34,348 bases of DNA, taken from contig JACQNR010000381.1 in assembly GCA_016202975.1 (NCBI GenBank), positions 1 through 34,348 of the forward strand, written 5' to 3'. Shown in pieces: positions 15,878 through 23,776 of this stretch. The translations under genes were made by a program, and so were the position numbers. A model generated the notes under the pieces. The model ran no database searches, was not told where the DNA came from, and was given only the letters and a program-made list of their open reading frames with translations. The DNA is from Acidobacteriota bacterium. GTDB taxonomy: Bacteria; Acidobacteriota; Terriglobia; UBA7540. How positions within the stretch are numbered: the first letter of the stretch is position 1; every line of letters begins with the position of its first letter.

Positions 15878-16447
15878 TTGCTTCGCGCTTTTTATTGTTT
15901 GGTGGTGGCGATGGTGGCAGTTTCGTCGGGCGCCGTCCTGGGAACGCGGTCGAGGGACGGCCAACTGAACCGCACCGCGTCCCCGGGTCTTGTCGATGTC
16001 ATCATCATCGCCTTGTGTTGGGCCGGCGCGCTTCTTACCTACCGGTTGCGGATTGCGTCCGCGCTCACTCTGGCAATTTGGCTCACAGTGGGACTTTTTG
16101 CTTCATATTTCCTCCATCGACTTCAGAGTTCAATCCCAGGCGGAGAGCGTCCACAGAAGGAGTCGCGCGGTGTGTCTGCAGGCCCACGGAATAACCCAAA
16201 TGCCCCGATCGCGACTGCGGAAACCCCCAAGCCGTGGGGCCGGTGGAGGGCATTTGCCGCCGAGGTCGCAGGATTTCAAAGCCGGCTCATCCTCAGGGCC
16301 GTGTACTACTTTGCTTTCGCTCCATTTGGTTTATTAGTCGGCTTGCTTGGGGACCCTCTGGATATTGGGGGTGGGGCTATTGCGTCCTCGTGGAAACCTC
16401 GGGAGAGCGGCTCCCCCACTGTCGAGGACGGTCGGAGGCAGTTCTAG
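15878..16447 (+). CDS. SxtJ-like small membrane protein of carbamoyltransferase cassettes
   Basis: Protein of about 189 aa with three to four hydrophobic segments (near residues 3-20, 37-75 and 135-155). A TTG at 15878 is the favoured start because GAGGAGGG lies 7 nt before it; a GTG at 15851 is the alternative. The C-terminal part, with WGRWRAFAAEVAGFQSR, a helix, then APFGLLVGLLGDPLD, is the pattern of SxtJ-type proteins found next to O-carbamoyltransferases. Its TAG stop overlaps the GTG of the carbamoyltransferase by one base, so the two are translationally coupled. The function of the family is unknown; a membrane partner of the carbamoyltransferase is inferred from constant linkage. Confidence 0.65.
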   Translation: MLRAFYCLVVAMVAVSSGAVLGTRSRDGQLNRTASPGLVDVIIIALCWAGALLTYRLRIASALTLAIWLTVGLFASYFLHRLQSSIPGGERPQKESRGVSAGPRNNPNAPIATAETPKPWGRWRAFAAEVAGFQSRLILRAVYYFAFAPFGLLVGLLGDPLDIGGGAIASSWKPRESGSPTVEDGRRQF

Positions 16448-18225
16448 TGAATATCCTCGGCGTCTCCTGCTATTACCACGATGCGGCGGCGGCTCTGCTG
16501 CAGGATGGCGTTCTGGTAGCCGCGGCCGAGGAGGAGCGTTTTTCCAGAATCAAGCACGATTCCGGATTCCCCCTTCGCGCCATCCAGTTCTGCCTCGACC
16601 ATGTGGGAATCACGGCCCGCGACATTGACTACGCGGTCTTTTACGAAAAGCCCCTGGTGAAATTCGAACGGATCCTGACCACCGCGGTTGGCACGTTTCC
16701 TCGCTCCGCTTCGGCGTTCTCGGAAGCGATGGTCGCTTGGTTCGACCAGAAACTCTGGATCAAGAGTTCCTTGCGGAAGCATCTCGGCCTGCCATCGGAC
16801 AAGCTCCTCTTTGCGGACCATCACACCTCGCACGCCGCCAGCACTTTCTTTTGTTCGCCGTTTCGGGATGCCGCGATCCTGACGGTGGATGGCGTCGGCG
16901 AGTGGACCACGACCGCTCTGGGAGCGGCGACAGCCAACTGGGACGGCAAGAGTGAGAACGCGATAAACCTGACTCACGAAATCCGCTTTCCGCATTCCCT
17001 GGGCCTGCTCTACTCTACCTTCACTGCCTTCCTCGGCTTTGAAGTGAACGAAGGAGAGTACAAGGTCATGGGGATGGCCGCCTACGGAAAGCCGCGGTAC
17101 CTCGACAAAGTCCATAAACTTCTGCGCGTCTCGGAAGATGGCAGCTTCCATCTCGACATGAAATATTTCTCCTACCACCGCTCGGACCGGGAGTCCTTCT
17201 CGCAGGAGTTCACTCGACTATTCGGAGAGCCGCGGGACCCCGATTCGGAGTTCATACCACCGGATGCTGAGGCGGCGTTTGCAGGCCGGGAAGCGGAAAT
17301 CCGGTCGAGCCAGTATTACGCCGACGTTGCGGCCAGCATTCAATCTGCGACCGAGGACATTCTGCTCAAAATGGCCCGGTATCTTTGCCGTCAAACGGGG
17401 AAGAAGGCGCTGTGTATGGCCGGAGGCGTCGCCCTGAACAGCGTGGCCAACGGTCGCATCCTTCGAGAAAGCGGATTTGAGGACCTGTTTATCCAACCCG
17501 CGGCGGGAGACTCCGGAGGCGCCGTCGGCGCTGCCCTGTATGCGTGGCACGTGCTTCTGGGCCAGCCTCGCCAATATGTGATGGAGCACGCCTCGCTCGG
17601 CCAGGGCTATACGCCCTCAGAAATTTCCGATTTTCTGAAGCAGAACGCAGTCCCGCATGAAGTGTTCGAAGATGACGAGGAGATGCTCTGCCATCTTACC
17701 GAAGATCTTGTTGCCGGCAGAGTCATCGGGTGGATGCAAGGGCGATTCGAATGGGGGCCCCGCGCCCTCGGCCACCGCAGCATCCTCGCCGACCCCCGCC
17801 GTGCCGAGATGAAAGGAATCGTCAATGCGAAAATCAAATATCGCGAGCCCTTTCGCCCTTTCGCACCGGTGATGCCGGAATCGAAAGCGGCGGATGCTTT
17901 CGCGGGATTCGCCGCCCCGAAGCGGCACTATCCGGCGCGCTTTATGCTGCTCGTATTGCCTTGGAAAAACGAGACTGGTAATCTTGTTCCGGCGGTGAAC
18001 CACGCCGGGACGGGACGCGTTCAAACCCTGCGCAGGGAATGGAACCCGCAATACTTCCGCCTGGTTGAGTTGTTCGGGGAAGCCACGGGGATTCCCATTT
18101 TGATGAACACCAGTTTCAACCTGCGCGGCGAGCCGATCGTGGCCAGCCCCGCCGATGCGCTCAAGACTTTTCGAAACAGCGGGCTGGATGTGCTGGTCAT
18201 GGAAAATTGCGTCATCAGGAAATGA
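16447..18225 (+). CDS. O-carbamoyltransferase (NodU/CmcH/SxtI family)
   Basis: Enzyme of 592 aa, normal for NodU/CmcH proteins, which use carbamoyl phosphate and ATP to place a carbamoyl group on a hydroxyl of a sugar or other acceptor. The GTG at 16447 has GGAGG 8 nt upstream and gives the family start NILGVSCYYHDAAAAL. The N-terminal Kae1-like domain shows HDAA at 11-14, ADHHTSHAAS near 123-132 and LTVDGVGEW with Asp148. The C-terminal domain shows GRFEWGPRALGHRSILADPR, REPFRPFAPVMPE, and NTSFN near the end. Inside a polysaccharide locus the acceptor is probably a sugar of the glycan. It is the second gene of a tightly packed cassette (SxtJ-like, this, DUF5989, two SGNH enzymes). Confidence 0.93.
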   Translation: MNILGVSCYYHDAAAALLQDGVLVAAAEEERFSRIKHDSGFPLRAIQFCLDHVGITARDIDYAVFYEKPLVKFERILTTAVGTFPRSASAFSEAMVAWFDQKLWIKSSLRKHLGLPSDKLLFADHHTSHAASTFFCSPFRDAAILTVDGVGEWTTTALGAATANWDGKSENAINLTHEIRFPHSLGLLYSTFTAFLGFEVNEGEYKVMGMAAYGKPRYLDKVHKLLRVSEDGSFHLDMKYFSYHRSDRESFSQEFTRLFGEPRDPDSEFIPPDAEAAFAGREAEIRSSQYYADVAASIQSATEDILLKMARYLCRQTGKKALCMAGGVALNSVANGRILRESGFEDLFIQPAAGDSGGAVGAALYAWHVLLGQPRQYVMEHASLGQGYTPSEISDFLKQNAVPHEVFEDDEEMLCHLTEDLVAGRVIGWMQGRFEWGPRALGHRSILADPRRAEMKGIVNAKIKYREPFRPFAPVMPESKAADAFAGFAAPKRHYPARFMLLVLPWKNETGNLVPAVNHAGTGRVQTLRREWNPQYFRLVELFGEATGIPILMNTSFNLRGEPIVASPADALKTFRNSGLDVLVMENCVIRK

Positions 18226-18235
18226 GGGAAGCTCA

Positions 18236-18415
18236 GTGAGTTTCATTACAGAGTTTGTCGGTCGCTTCGGCATTTTCGGGGAATTCCTGGAGTACCTGTG
18301 GCACCGGAAACTCTGGTGGCTCATTCCATTGGCCATGGCCATCCTGCTTGTCGGGATCTTGCTGGTGATTGGACAGGCATCGAGCGTCGGGCCGTTCATC
18401 TATACGCTATTTTAG
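18236..18415 (+). CDS. DUF5989/SxtK-like single-pass mini-protein
   Basis: Protein of 59 aa starting at a GTG (18236), 10 bp behind the carbamoyltransferase stop, with AGGGA about 8 nt upstream. It has an amphipathic N-terminus FVGRFGIFGEFLEYLWHRKLWW followed by one transmembrane helix of about 22 residues (residues ~28-50) and a short hydrophobic end. This pattern, small size and position match the DUF5989 family, which almost always accompanies carbamoyltransferases and SxtJ. The function is unknown; a membrane adaptor is a reasonable inference. It is easily missed because the frame is open far upstream into the carbamoyltransferase gene. Confidence 0.8.
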   Translation: MSFITEFVGRFGIFGEFLEYLWHRKLWWLIPLAMAILLVGILLVIGQASSVGPFIYTLF

Positions 18416-18525
18416 GGCCCGCCTGGCCTGCAAACTGATCCTCCCTCTGCGCGCAAGGAAAGGATTTTGACAATATAAGCCAAACTGGCCTGGCCGGAAG
18501 GGGGCGGGCGTTCCGCAGGAGAACA

Positions 18526-19857
18526 ATGCCTCATGATCTTAAACAACCGGGGCTGGTGCCATTCCCGAAACTTCTCGCGGTTTTCGGATACGCCGGGATC
18601 TGTTGCCTTTTGATCGTAGGATTGGCCGAGGCGGGTGCCTGGGCCGCCTTAAACCTCTACTGGGACGCTCACTCTCCCCTTCGCCGCGCCGGCCCAGACT
18701 ACCAAGAGCGCATCAAGAGGCGCCGTGGGTTGACGCACGGCCGACCTTGGTTGCTCTCGGACGCTTGGGAGGCATCCACAGCCAGCCCAGCCTACGACGG
18801 ATACCCGTGGGCGGAAGAATTCTGGAGGGACGAACGGGCTCGACTCACAGAAGAACAAAGGACGGTGGGCACCTACGAGCCGTTTCGCGTGTGGGGTGGA
18901 CCGCGCTGGCGGGGAAAATACGTTAACGTGGAAGAAACAGAGATGGGCCTCCTGCGCAGGACAGTGAATTCGCTGGATCCCGGCTGCGCGGGTCGGGTCA
19001 CGAGAAAGGTCTGGTTCCTTGGCGGGTCAACGGCATGGGGAATGAGTGTACCCGACAGCGCCACCATCCCCTCTGACCTTTCTCGAATGCTGAACGTCAA
19101 CGCGGACGGCTGTTTTCAGGTCTTCAACCTGGGCGTTTCCGGATATGTATCAAACCAGGAAATAGTTTACTTGGTACAGGAATTGAAAGCCGGCCGCCGG
19201 CCCGACATCGTCATCTTCTACGACGGAGTGAATGACGCATACGCCGGCGCCTACTATCCCGCCCTGCCCGCGACACATTTGGGTTTCTTCGAAATCAAAT
19301 CAAAATACGAAAGCCAGCTTTTCAGCTGGCCCAGCCTGGTTCGGCGCTCATATTTGCTTCAAGGTGTAACCAAAGTTGAGCTTCAAGCCCAAGCCCGGCT
19401 CCAAGGGGAGAAGTCACCGTCGGACTGGGTGGCGCTGGGGAGGGGAACGCTCGATAACTACGAGACGAACTTACACTTCGCGCAAGAGATGGCACGCTCC
19501 TACGGATTCGTGGTCCACTTCTTCTGGCATCCGAGTCCTTATTACGGGAAGAAACCTCTCACCCCTCTCGAGAAGAGCTTTTGCCAATCGGGTGCATTCC
19601 TCCAGGCCGTTCATGCCGTCTACGAAGAAGCCGAACGCCGCGCCGCATCCTCCGGCGAATTTGTTTTCCTCGGCCGGATCTTCGACCAGGCGAGCGAAGA
19701 CCTGTACGTCGACGAATTCCACGTCGGGCCGCGCGGCAACGAAATGGTTGCGGCGTCGATTGCGGCTGCAATTCAAGCGCCGCCGCGTGACCCGCACGCG
19801 GGCGCCGGCAGACACGCCGTGACGCCTGCCAATAGCTCCGGAACTTTGCCGCGCTAA
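18526..19857 (+). CDS. Membrane-anchored SGNH/GDSL-type hydrolase or acyltransferase, copy 1 (SxtL-like position)
   Basis: Protein of 443 aa. The ATG at 18526 has AGGAG 6 nt upstream. Residues ~15-45 are a transmembrane anchor, so the catalytic part is probably periplasmic. SGNH blocks are in order: block I GGSTAWG with nucleophile Ser168, the Gly of block II in NLGVSGYVSNQE, block III DGVNDAY with Asn236, and block V DEFHVGPRGN with Asp396 and His399. An insertion of about 120 residues before block I carries YEPFRVWG...RWRGKYVN, shared with the next gene. Known relatives deacylate or acylate polysaccharides, so O-acetyl turnover on the glycan is the likely task. In saxitoxin clusters a GDSL enzyme, SxtL, occupies the same position. 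Confidence 0.82.
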   Translation: MPHDLKQPGLVPFPKLLAVFGYAGICCLLIVGLAEAGAWAALNLYWDAHSPLRRAGPDYQERIKRRRGLTHGRPWLLSDAWEASTASPAYDGYPWAEEFWRDERARLTEEQRTVGTYEPFRVWGGPRWRGKYVNVEETEMGLLRRTVNSLDPGCAGRVTRKVWFLGGSTAWGMSVPDSATIPSDLSRMLNVNADGCFQVFNLGVSGYVSNQEIVYLVQELKAGRRPDIVIFYDGVNDAYAGAYYPALPATHLGFFEIKSKYESQLFSWPSLVRRSYLLQGVTKVELQAQARLQGEKSPSDWVALGRGTLDNYETNLHFAQEMARSYGFVVHFFWHPSPYYGKKPLTPLEKSFCQSGAFLQAVHAVYEEAERRAASSGEFVFLGRIFDQASEDLYVDEFHVGPRGNEMVAASIAAAIQAPPRDPHAGAGRHAVTPANSSGTLPR

Positions 19858-19955
19858 AGATTCCTGAAGGCGTTCTCCTTCGTGGGCGTTGCGAGAATGG
19901 AACTCCGGAATTGATTTGGCGTTGCCATTGCACACCTTCGTAACATCGGAGAGTC

Positions 19956-21335
19956 GTGAACAGAGATCCCGATTCGGAACCTGCCGTAGTACCGTTCAAG
20001 GAATTCTTCGCGGTCCTAGGATACGCGGTGTTTTGCCTAACTTTTATGCTTGGGGCCGTCGAAGGTGGCTCCTGGCTTGTGTGGAGGGTGTATAGGAGAC
20101 TGCCCTCGCCCGACCAGACGCTCAAAGTGAAAACCGTAGGCTCAGCGCAAGCGCGCACTCCAGACGCCCGCGGGAAACAATTCATCAGGGTTCCCAGCGA
20201 TGTTTGGACGGAGCGAATGGGCGGCGGTGCTTCGTACCAGAAGTGGATAGACCAGATGAGCGCCGGCACGGCATACGCCGGAATGGATTGGGCCGACGAG
20301 TTCTGGACCCTGGAAAGACAGCGGCTGGCCCGGTTGTCGTATCCCTACGAGCCCTTTCGGGTGTGGGGAATGGTGAAATGGAAGGGCAAGTTCGTGAATA
20401 ACGACCAGACCGAATTAGGAGTATTGCGCCGGACCGTTAATGCGACGAATTCCGCCTGCTCTGGACACCCTCCCTTCCGCGTGTGGGTATTTGGCGGGTC
20501 CACCGTTTGGGGCTTGGGCGCACCGGATTCGGAAACAATGCCGTCCCAGTTGGCACGCCAAATCAATGCCGCGGGAAAAGCTTGTGTGGAAGTCACCAAT
20601 TTTGGTGTAGACGCCTACGTTACAAGCCAGGAACTGATTTTTCTTATTCAAGAGCTCAAAGTCGGCTACCGTCCCGCCATCGTGATTTTCTGCGACGGTG
20701 TCAACGACGCGTACGTGGGCGGAGTGGTTCGTTTACCGGGCAGTCACAACTATTTCCTTCCAATCAAAATGGCATTTGAAACGGGGGGCAGCATTTGGTC
20801 AAAGCTCAAGGAGAAATCGAACTTCCTACGCCTCGTCCGGGCTCTTCGCAAGCGGCTTGAACCGTCCAACTCCGAAGGAGCCGGCCCTTCTCCCCAAACC
20901 AAGGCGACCGTAGATAACTATGAAGCCAACATCGCCATTGCCCGCAATTTGGGCGAGAAATATGGATTCAAGACGTGGTTTTTCTGGCAGCCCATGCTCT
21001 TGTATGGAAAGAAGCCGCTCGACCCCTTCGAACAAGCCCTGTTTGAGGAATCGGTCTCGCAGGATAGGGATAACTCAGAAAGTGAGATGTACGTCGCACT
21101 CCGCGCGGTTTACCAGGAGGCAGAGAACCGGTCCAAGGCGTCGGGAAACTTTGTTTTCCTGGGTCACCTATTCGACGATGTCCGCGAACCCATCTACATC
21201 GACTGGATGCACCTGGGACCGCGAGGGAACGAAATCCTCGCGGCCGCAATTGCGGCGCAGGTGCAATCGGCAATGATGAATCCGGAGGAAACTTCGTCGA
21301 CGCCTCCAAAGGAAAAGGATAAAGGGGATCACTGA
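19956..21335 (+). CDS. Membrane-anchored SGNH/GDSL-type hydrolase or acyltransferase, copy 2
   Basis: Paralogue of the preceding gene, 459 aa, starting at a GTG (19956) with CGGAGAG close upstream. It has the same layout: anchor helix at ~18-45, YEPFRVWG...KWKGKFVNND before the catalytic domain, block I GGSTVWG with Ser182, NFGVDAYVTSQE for block II, DGVNDAY with Asn250, and DWMHLGPRGN with Asp416 and His419. The catalytic set is complete, so both copies should be active. The 98-bp gap and shared order suggest tandem duplication followed by divergence, possibly toward two acyl positions or two glycans. The gene ends the plus-strand cassette and converges on the GT39-like operon. Confidence 0.82.
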   Translation: MNRDPDSEPAVVPFKEFFAVLGYAVFCLTFMLGAVEGGSWLVWRVYRRLPSPDQTLKVKTVGSAQARTPDARGKQFIRVPSDVWTERMGGGASYQKWIDQMSAGTAYAGMDWADEFWTLERQRLARLSYPYEPFRVWGMVKWKGKFVNNDQTELGVLRRTVNATNSACSGHPPFRVWVFGGSTVWGLGAPDSETMPSQLARQINAAGKACVEVTNFGVDAYVTSQELIFLIQELKVGYRPAIVIFCDGVNDAYVGGVVRLPGSHNYFLPIKMAFETGGSIWSKLKEKSNFLRLVRALRKRLEPSNSEGAGPSPQTKATVDNYEANIAIARNLGEKYGFKTWFFWQPMLLYGKKPLDPFEQALFEESVSQDRDNSESEMYVALRAVYQEAENRSKASGNFVFLGHLFDDVREPIYIDWMHLGPRGNEILAAAIAAQVQSAMMNPEETSSTPPKEKDKGDH

Positions 21336-21374
21336 AGAACTGCATGCCGGGCATATGGGACATGAAGGGCCAAC

Positions 21375-23006
21375 TCATGGCGTGGACGAGTTGGATGGTT
21401 GAATAACCGCCTTCGGCTGTTGCAGCACTTCCCTGCTCTGAAAGACGGCGGGGTCGAGCGCATAAACCTCGGCGTCGGTCGGCGTAGTGGATAATGGGCT
21501 TTTGACCGCCCCCAGAAAATGGCCGTGCAGCCGAAGGAATTCCTGCAGGCCATCGGGAGGCGCAGAAAAAGCCGGCCAGACACCGGATGCGAGCTGGCTG
21601 TCTACGATGATGACTTCCGGCGAAACCTCAGAAAGCGCCTCCCGCCAGGAGAGGCCTCGAAGGTCAATCGCCGAGGCAACTGCAAAAACAGAATGGAAAT
21701 CTTTTTCCGGGAAGGCGAACAGAAAGGTGGGGCTCCCCAGAATCCGCCGCCTACCGGGCGCCTTTTCTTCAACCAATGAGTGCAATTGGGCAAGCGATTG
21801 GTCCGGATCGTAATTCCAGAAGAATCGTAACCAGTAGGAAAAGGCAAATAAGCTGCTCGCGAGAAGAGTCAAAAAAGCCATGGCTACACCCGCTTGATGG
21901 ATGCGCGCAGACCATCGGTTGGGGTCGGCAGGCGCAGTTGACAGTTTTCCTGTTGCGGCCGATATGGCCAGGAAGATATACACTGCGGGAACCCAGTAAT
22001 TGATATATGTACTGGGATATACGAATACCATCAGGACAACGGTCAGGACGACAAGCAAAGTCAGTTTGCGGGAAGTCCGGCCGGGCCAGGCAAGCCACGC
22101 CACAAGGCACACTCTGGCGAAGAAGAATTCCCAGGTGATCGTCATTCGCAGGAGCCGCCACAAATCCTCCGCGTGGTGTAACGGACCTCCCCAGAAGCCC
22201 TGCCGAACGTAGCAATATCTCTGATAGATGACCATCTGCTGCCAGAACTCGCCCATGCCCTCGTGCACTATAAACACGACATAGGGCAGAAGCGTCAGAA
22301 CCATGGCGATCCCGGCCATGGCAACCTGCTTCATCGAGGTTTGCCAGCCCCACGGCTCATCCGGCCCGCGTTTTTCCGGAAAGCACCAAACCAGGAGTGC
22401 GAGAATCGTGACAACGCCCAGGGGATGCGTAAGAAGCGAAAGTCCTGAAAGAACTCCCGATAATAGAAACAACTTCCGGCTCTGTGACTTCCGGGCTCGT
22501 TCGAGGCAAAGCAGGAACGCCATCAGCAGAAAGCCAAGTAGGGCTTCCATGCGACCAAATCTCGTCACACTGAGAAAGAAATAGTCCGTCCCGAGCAACA
22601 GGACGAGGAGCGCCGCGGCTCTTTCCGTGGCCCCGAGAGCCCGACTGAGGCGGTGAAGAAGCACCAGCATCGCCAGACCCAAGATGACGCTGAGCAGACG
22701 CACGGACCAAAGATGAAACCCGAACGCCAGAATGGGAAGCGTGAGAAGCAGAGGGTACAAGGGGAGAAACCAGAAGGTCACCCTCCCCATGCCGAAAACG
22801 CCCGCCATCGCGCTCGACCCGAAATTACCATGCTGAATCAGATTCAAAGCGGGGTTGGAAAACATCGCCTCGTCGATGTCCGGTATGGGCCAGTGGGTGA
22901 GCATGACCAGAGAACAGGCCAAGTACCCCAGCAGGGCCAGGCCCAGCAGCAAGGTATCCGATCGTTTCGTCGAAGGTGAAAACACGGGAATATTCTTCGC
23001 CCTCAA
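21375..23006 (-). CDS. GT39/ArnT-like polytopic glycosyltransferase (last gene of the five-gene operon)
   Basis: Membrane protein of about 543 aa with 10-12 helices and a C-terminal soluble domain. The first periplasmic loop carries PDIDEAMF, the acidic motif with the catalytic-type Asp of GT-C enzymes such as PMT/ArnT, which use polyprenyl-phosphate-linked sugars. The start is uncertain: a TTG at 23006 overlaps the methyltransferase stop by 4 nt (TTGA), a GTG at 22985 is the next choice, and an ATG at 23072 would overlap by 70 bp. The TTG is listed because of coupling. It probably adds one sugar to a lipid-linked or exported glycan in the periplasm; the acceptor is unknown. Confidence 0.8.
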   Translation of the reverse strand: MRAKNIPVFSPSTKRSDTLLLGLALLGYLACSLVMLTHWPIPDIDEAMFSNPALNLIQHGNFGSSAMAGVFGMGRVTFWFLPLYPLLLTLPILAFGFHLWSVRLLSVILGLAMLVLLHRLSRALGATERAAALLVLLLGTDYFFLSVTRFGRMEALLGFLLMAFLLCLERARKSQSRKLFLLSGVLSGLSLLTHPLGVVTILALLVWCFPEKRGPDEPWGWQTSMKQVAMAGIAMVLTLLPYVVFIVHEGMGEFWQQMVIYQRYCYVRQGFWGGPLHHAEDLWRLLRMTITWEFFFARVCLVAWLAWPGRTSRKLTLLVVLTVVLMVFVYPSTYINYWVPAVYIFLAISAATGKLSTAPADPNRWSARIHQAGVAMAFLTLLASSLFAFSYWLRFFWNYDPDQSLAQLHSLVEEKAPGRRRILGSPTFLFAFPEKDFHSVFAVASAIDLRGLSWREALSEVSPEVIIVDSQLASGVWPAFSAPPDGLQEFLRLHGHFLGAVKSPLSTTPTDAEVYALDPAVFQSREVLQQPKAVIQPSNSSTP

Positions 23007-23776
23007 GTCCCGCGGTGCATCTCGGGTTTCCTGCCCACAGCGAGCACGGAAACTCCCCAAGGCAGACGCCAAGGAAAAAATCTCAGCCAGGCCGCTTCGA
23101 TGGAGAATAGAGGCGTCAACAAGGGATTCAACCAGCGCAGCGGCTTGGGGAGCGGCCTGACGTCGGATCGCGCGTCAGCGCGGTCCGAGCGCGTCAACCA
23201 CCGCCACAAGAACACGACTGGGAAGAGGATCGAGTTGGCATAGGTCACTCGTTCCACACTCAGTCCTTGCTCCCCCAGCCGGGCGCGGAGTTCCTTCGCG
23301 GTGTAGCGATGTTCCGTATAGACAGCCCGGTCGTGTTGCGAATAGAGAAACTGAAACGCCGGTACGCGGACGAGCAGCAACCCTCCCGGCCTCAAGACGC
23401 GGCCTAGTTCCGCAAAGGGTGTCCGCGCCTCCGCGACTGGAATGCTGTCGAGCACGTCGAATGAGGTAACCATATCAAAGTATTCTGCCGGGAAAGGTAT
23501 CGCGGCGATCGAACCCAGGACGACGAATTTCTCTCCCCGGGCCAAGGTAAACCGCACCGCGTGAGAGTCATAATCCATCCCGATCACGGCGGCGTCCTTC
23601 CCATAGCGCCGGAGCCACGCCATCATCAGTCCTGTACCGCAACCGGCGTCTAGAATATGCCGCAGCTCGCCGTGAGGCACTCCGTCGAGCAGCGCGGCGA
23701 CGACCTTGCGCATCCCCACGAACCACCAGTGGTGTCCCTCAAGTTCGTAGAGATACTTATATTCGTCCGGCGTCAT
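23003..23776 (-). CDS. Class I SAM-dependent methyltransferase
   Basis: Protein of 257 aa whose ATG (23776) overlaps the stop of the upstream GT39-like gene as ATGA; a GTG at 23791 is less likely. It begins with MTPDEYKYLYELEGHHWWFVGMR, a start common in methyltransferases of polysaccharide and lipid-glycan loci. SAM-binding motif I is LDAGCGTGLM (42-51), an acidic residue ends strand 2 in GMDYD, and motif IV lies around FDMVTSFDVLDSI. Post motifs RVLRPGGLLLVRVP follow. The last ~60 residues include a hydrophobic segment near 182-195 that may touch the membrane. O-methylation of a glycan or of its lipid carrier is the likely role, inferred from its location between two GT-C glycosyltransferases. 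Confidence 0.85.
   Translation of the reverse strand: MTPDEYKYLYELEGHHWWFVGMRKVVAALLDGVPHGELRHILDAGCGTGLMMAWLRRYGKDAAVIGMDYDSHAVRFTLARGEKFVVLGSIAAIPFPAEYFDMVTSFDVLDSIPVAEARTPFAELGRVLRPGGLLLVRVPAFQFLYSQHDRAVYTEHRYTAKELRARLGEQGLSVERVTYANSILFPVVFLWRWLTRSDRADARSDVRPLPKPLRWLNPLLTPLFSIEAAWLRFFPWRLPWGVSVLAVGRKPEMHRGT

Noticed and set aside
16444-17178. Minus-strand frame of 244 codons
   Set aside because: Fully antisense to the carbamoyltransferase, whose motifs in the same stretch are unambiguous.
17617-18399. Minus-strand frame of 260 codons
   Set aside because: Antisense to the carbamoyltransferase C-terminus and the DUF5989 gene; low-complexity and without motifs.
23006-23072. ATG at 23072 as start of the last GT39-like gene
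   Set aside because: It would overlap the methyltransferase by 70 bp and add a non-hydrophobic, Arg-rich leader; the TTG overlapping the stop or the GTG at 22985 are more plausible.
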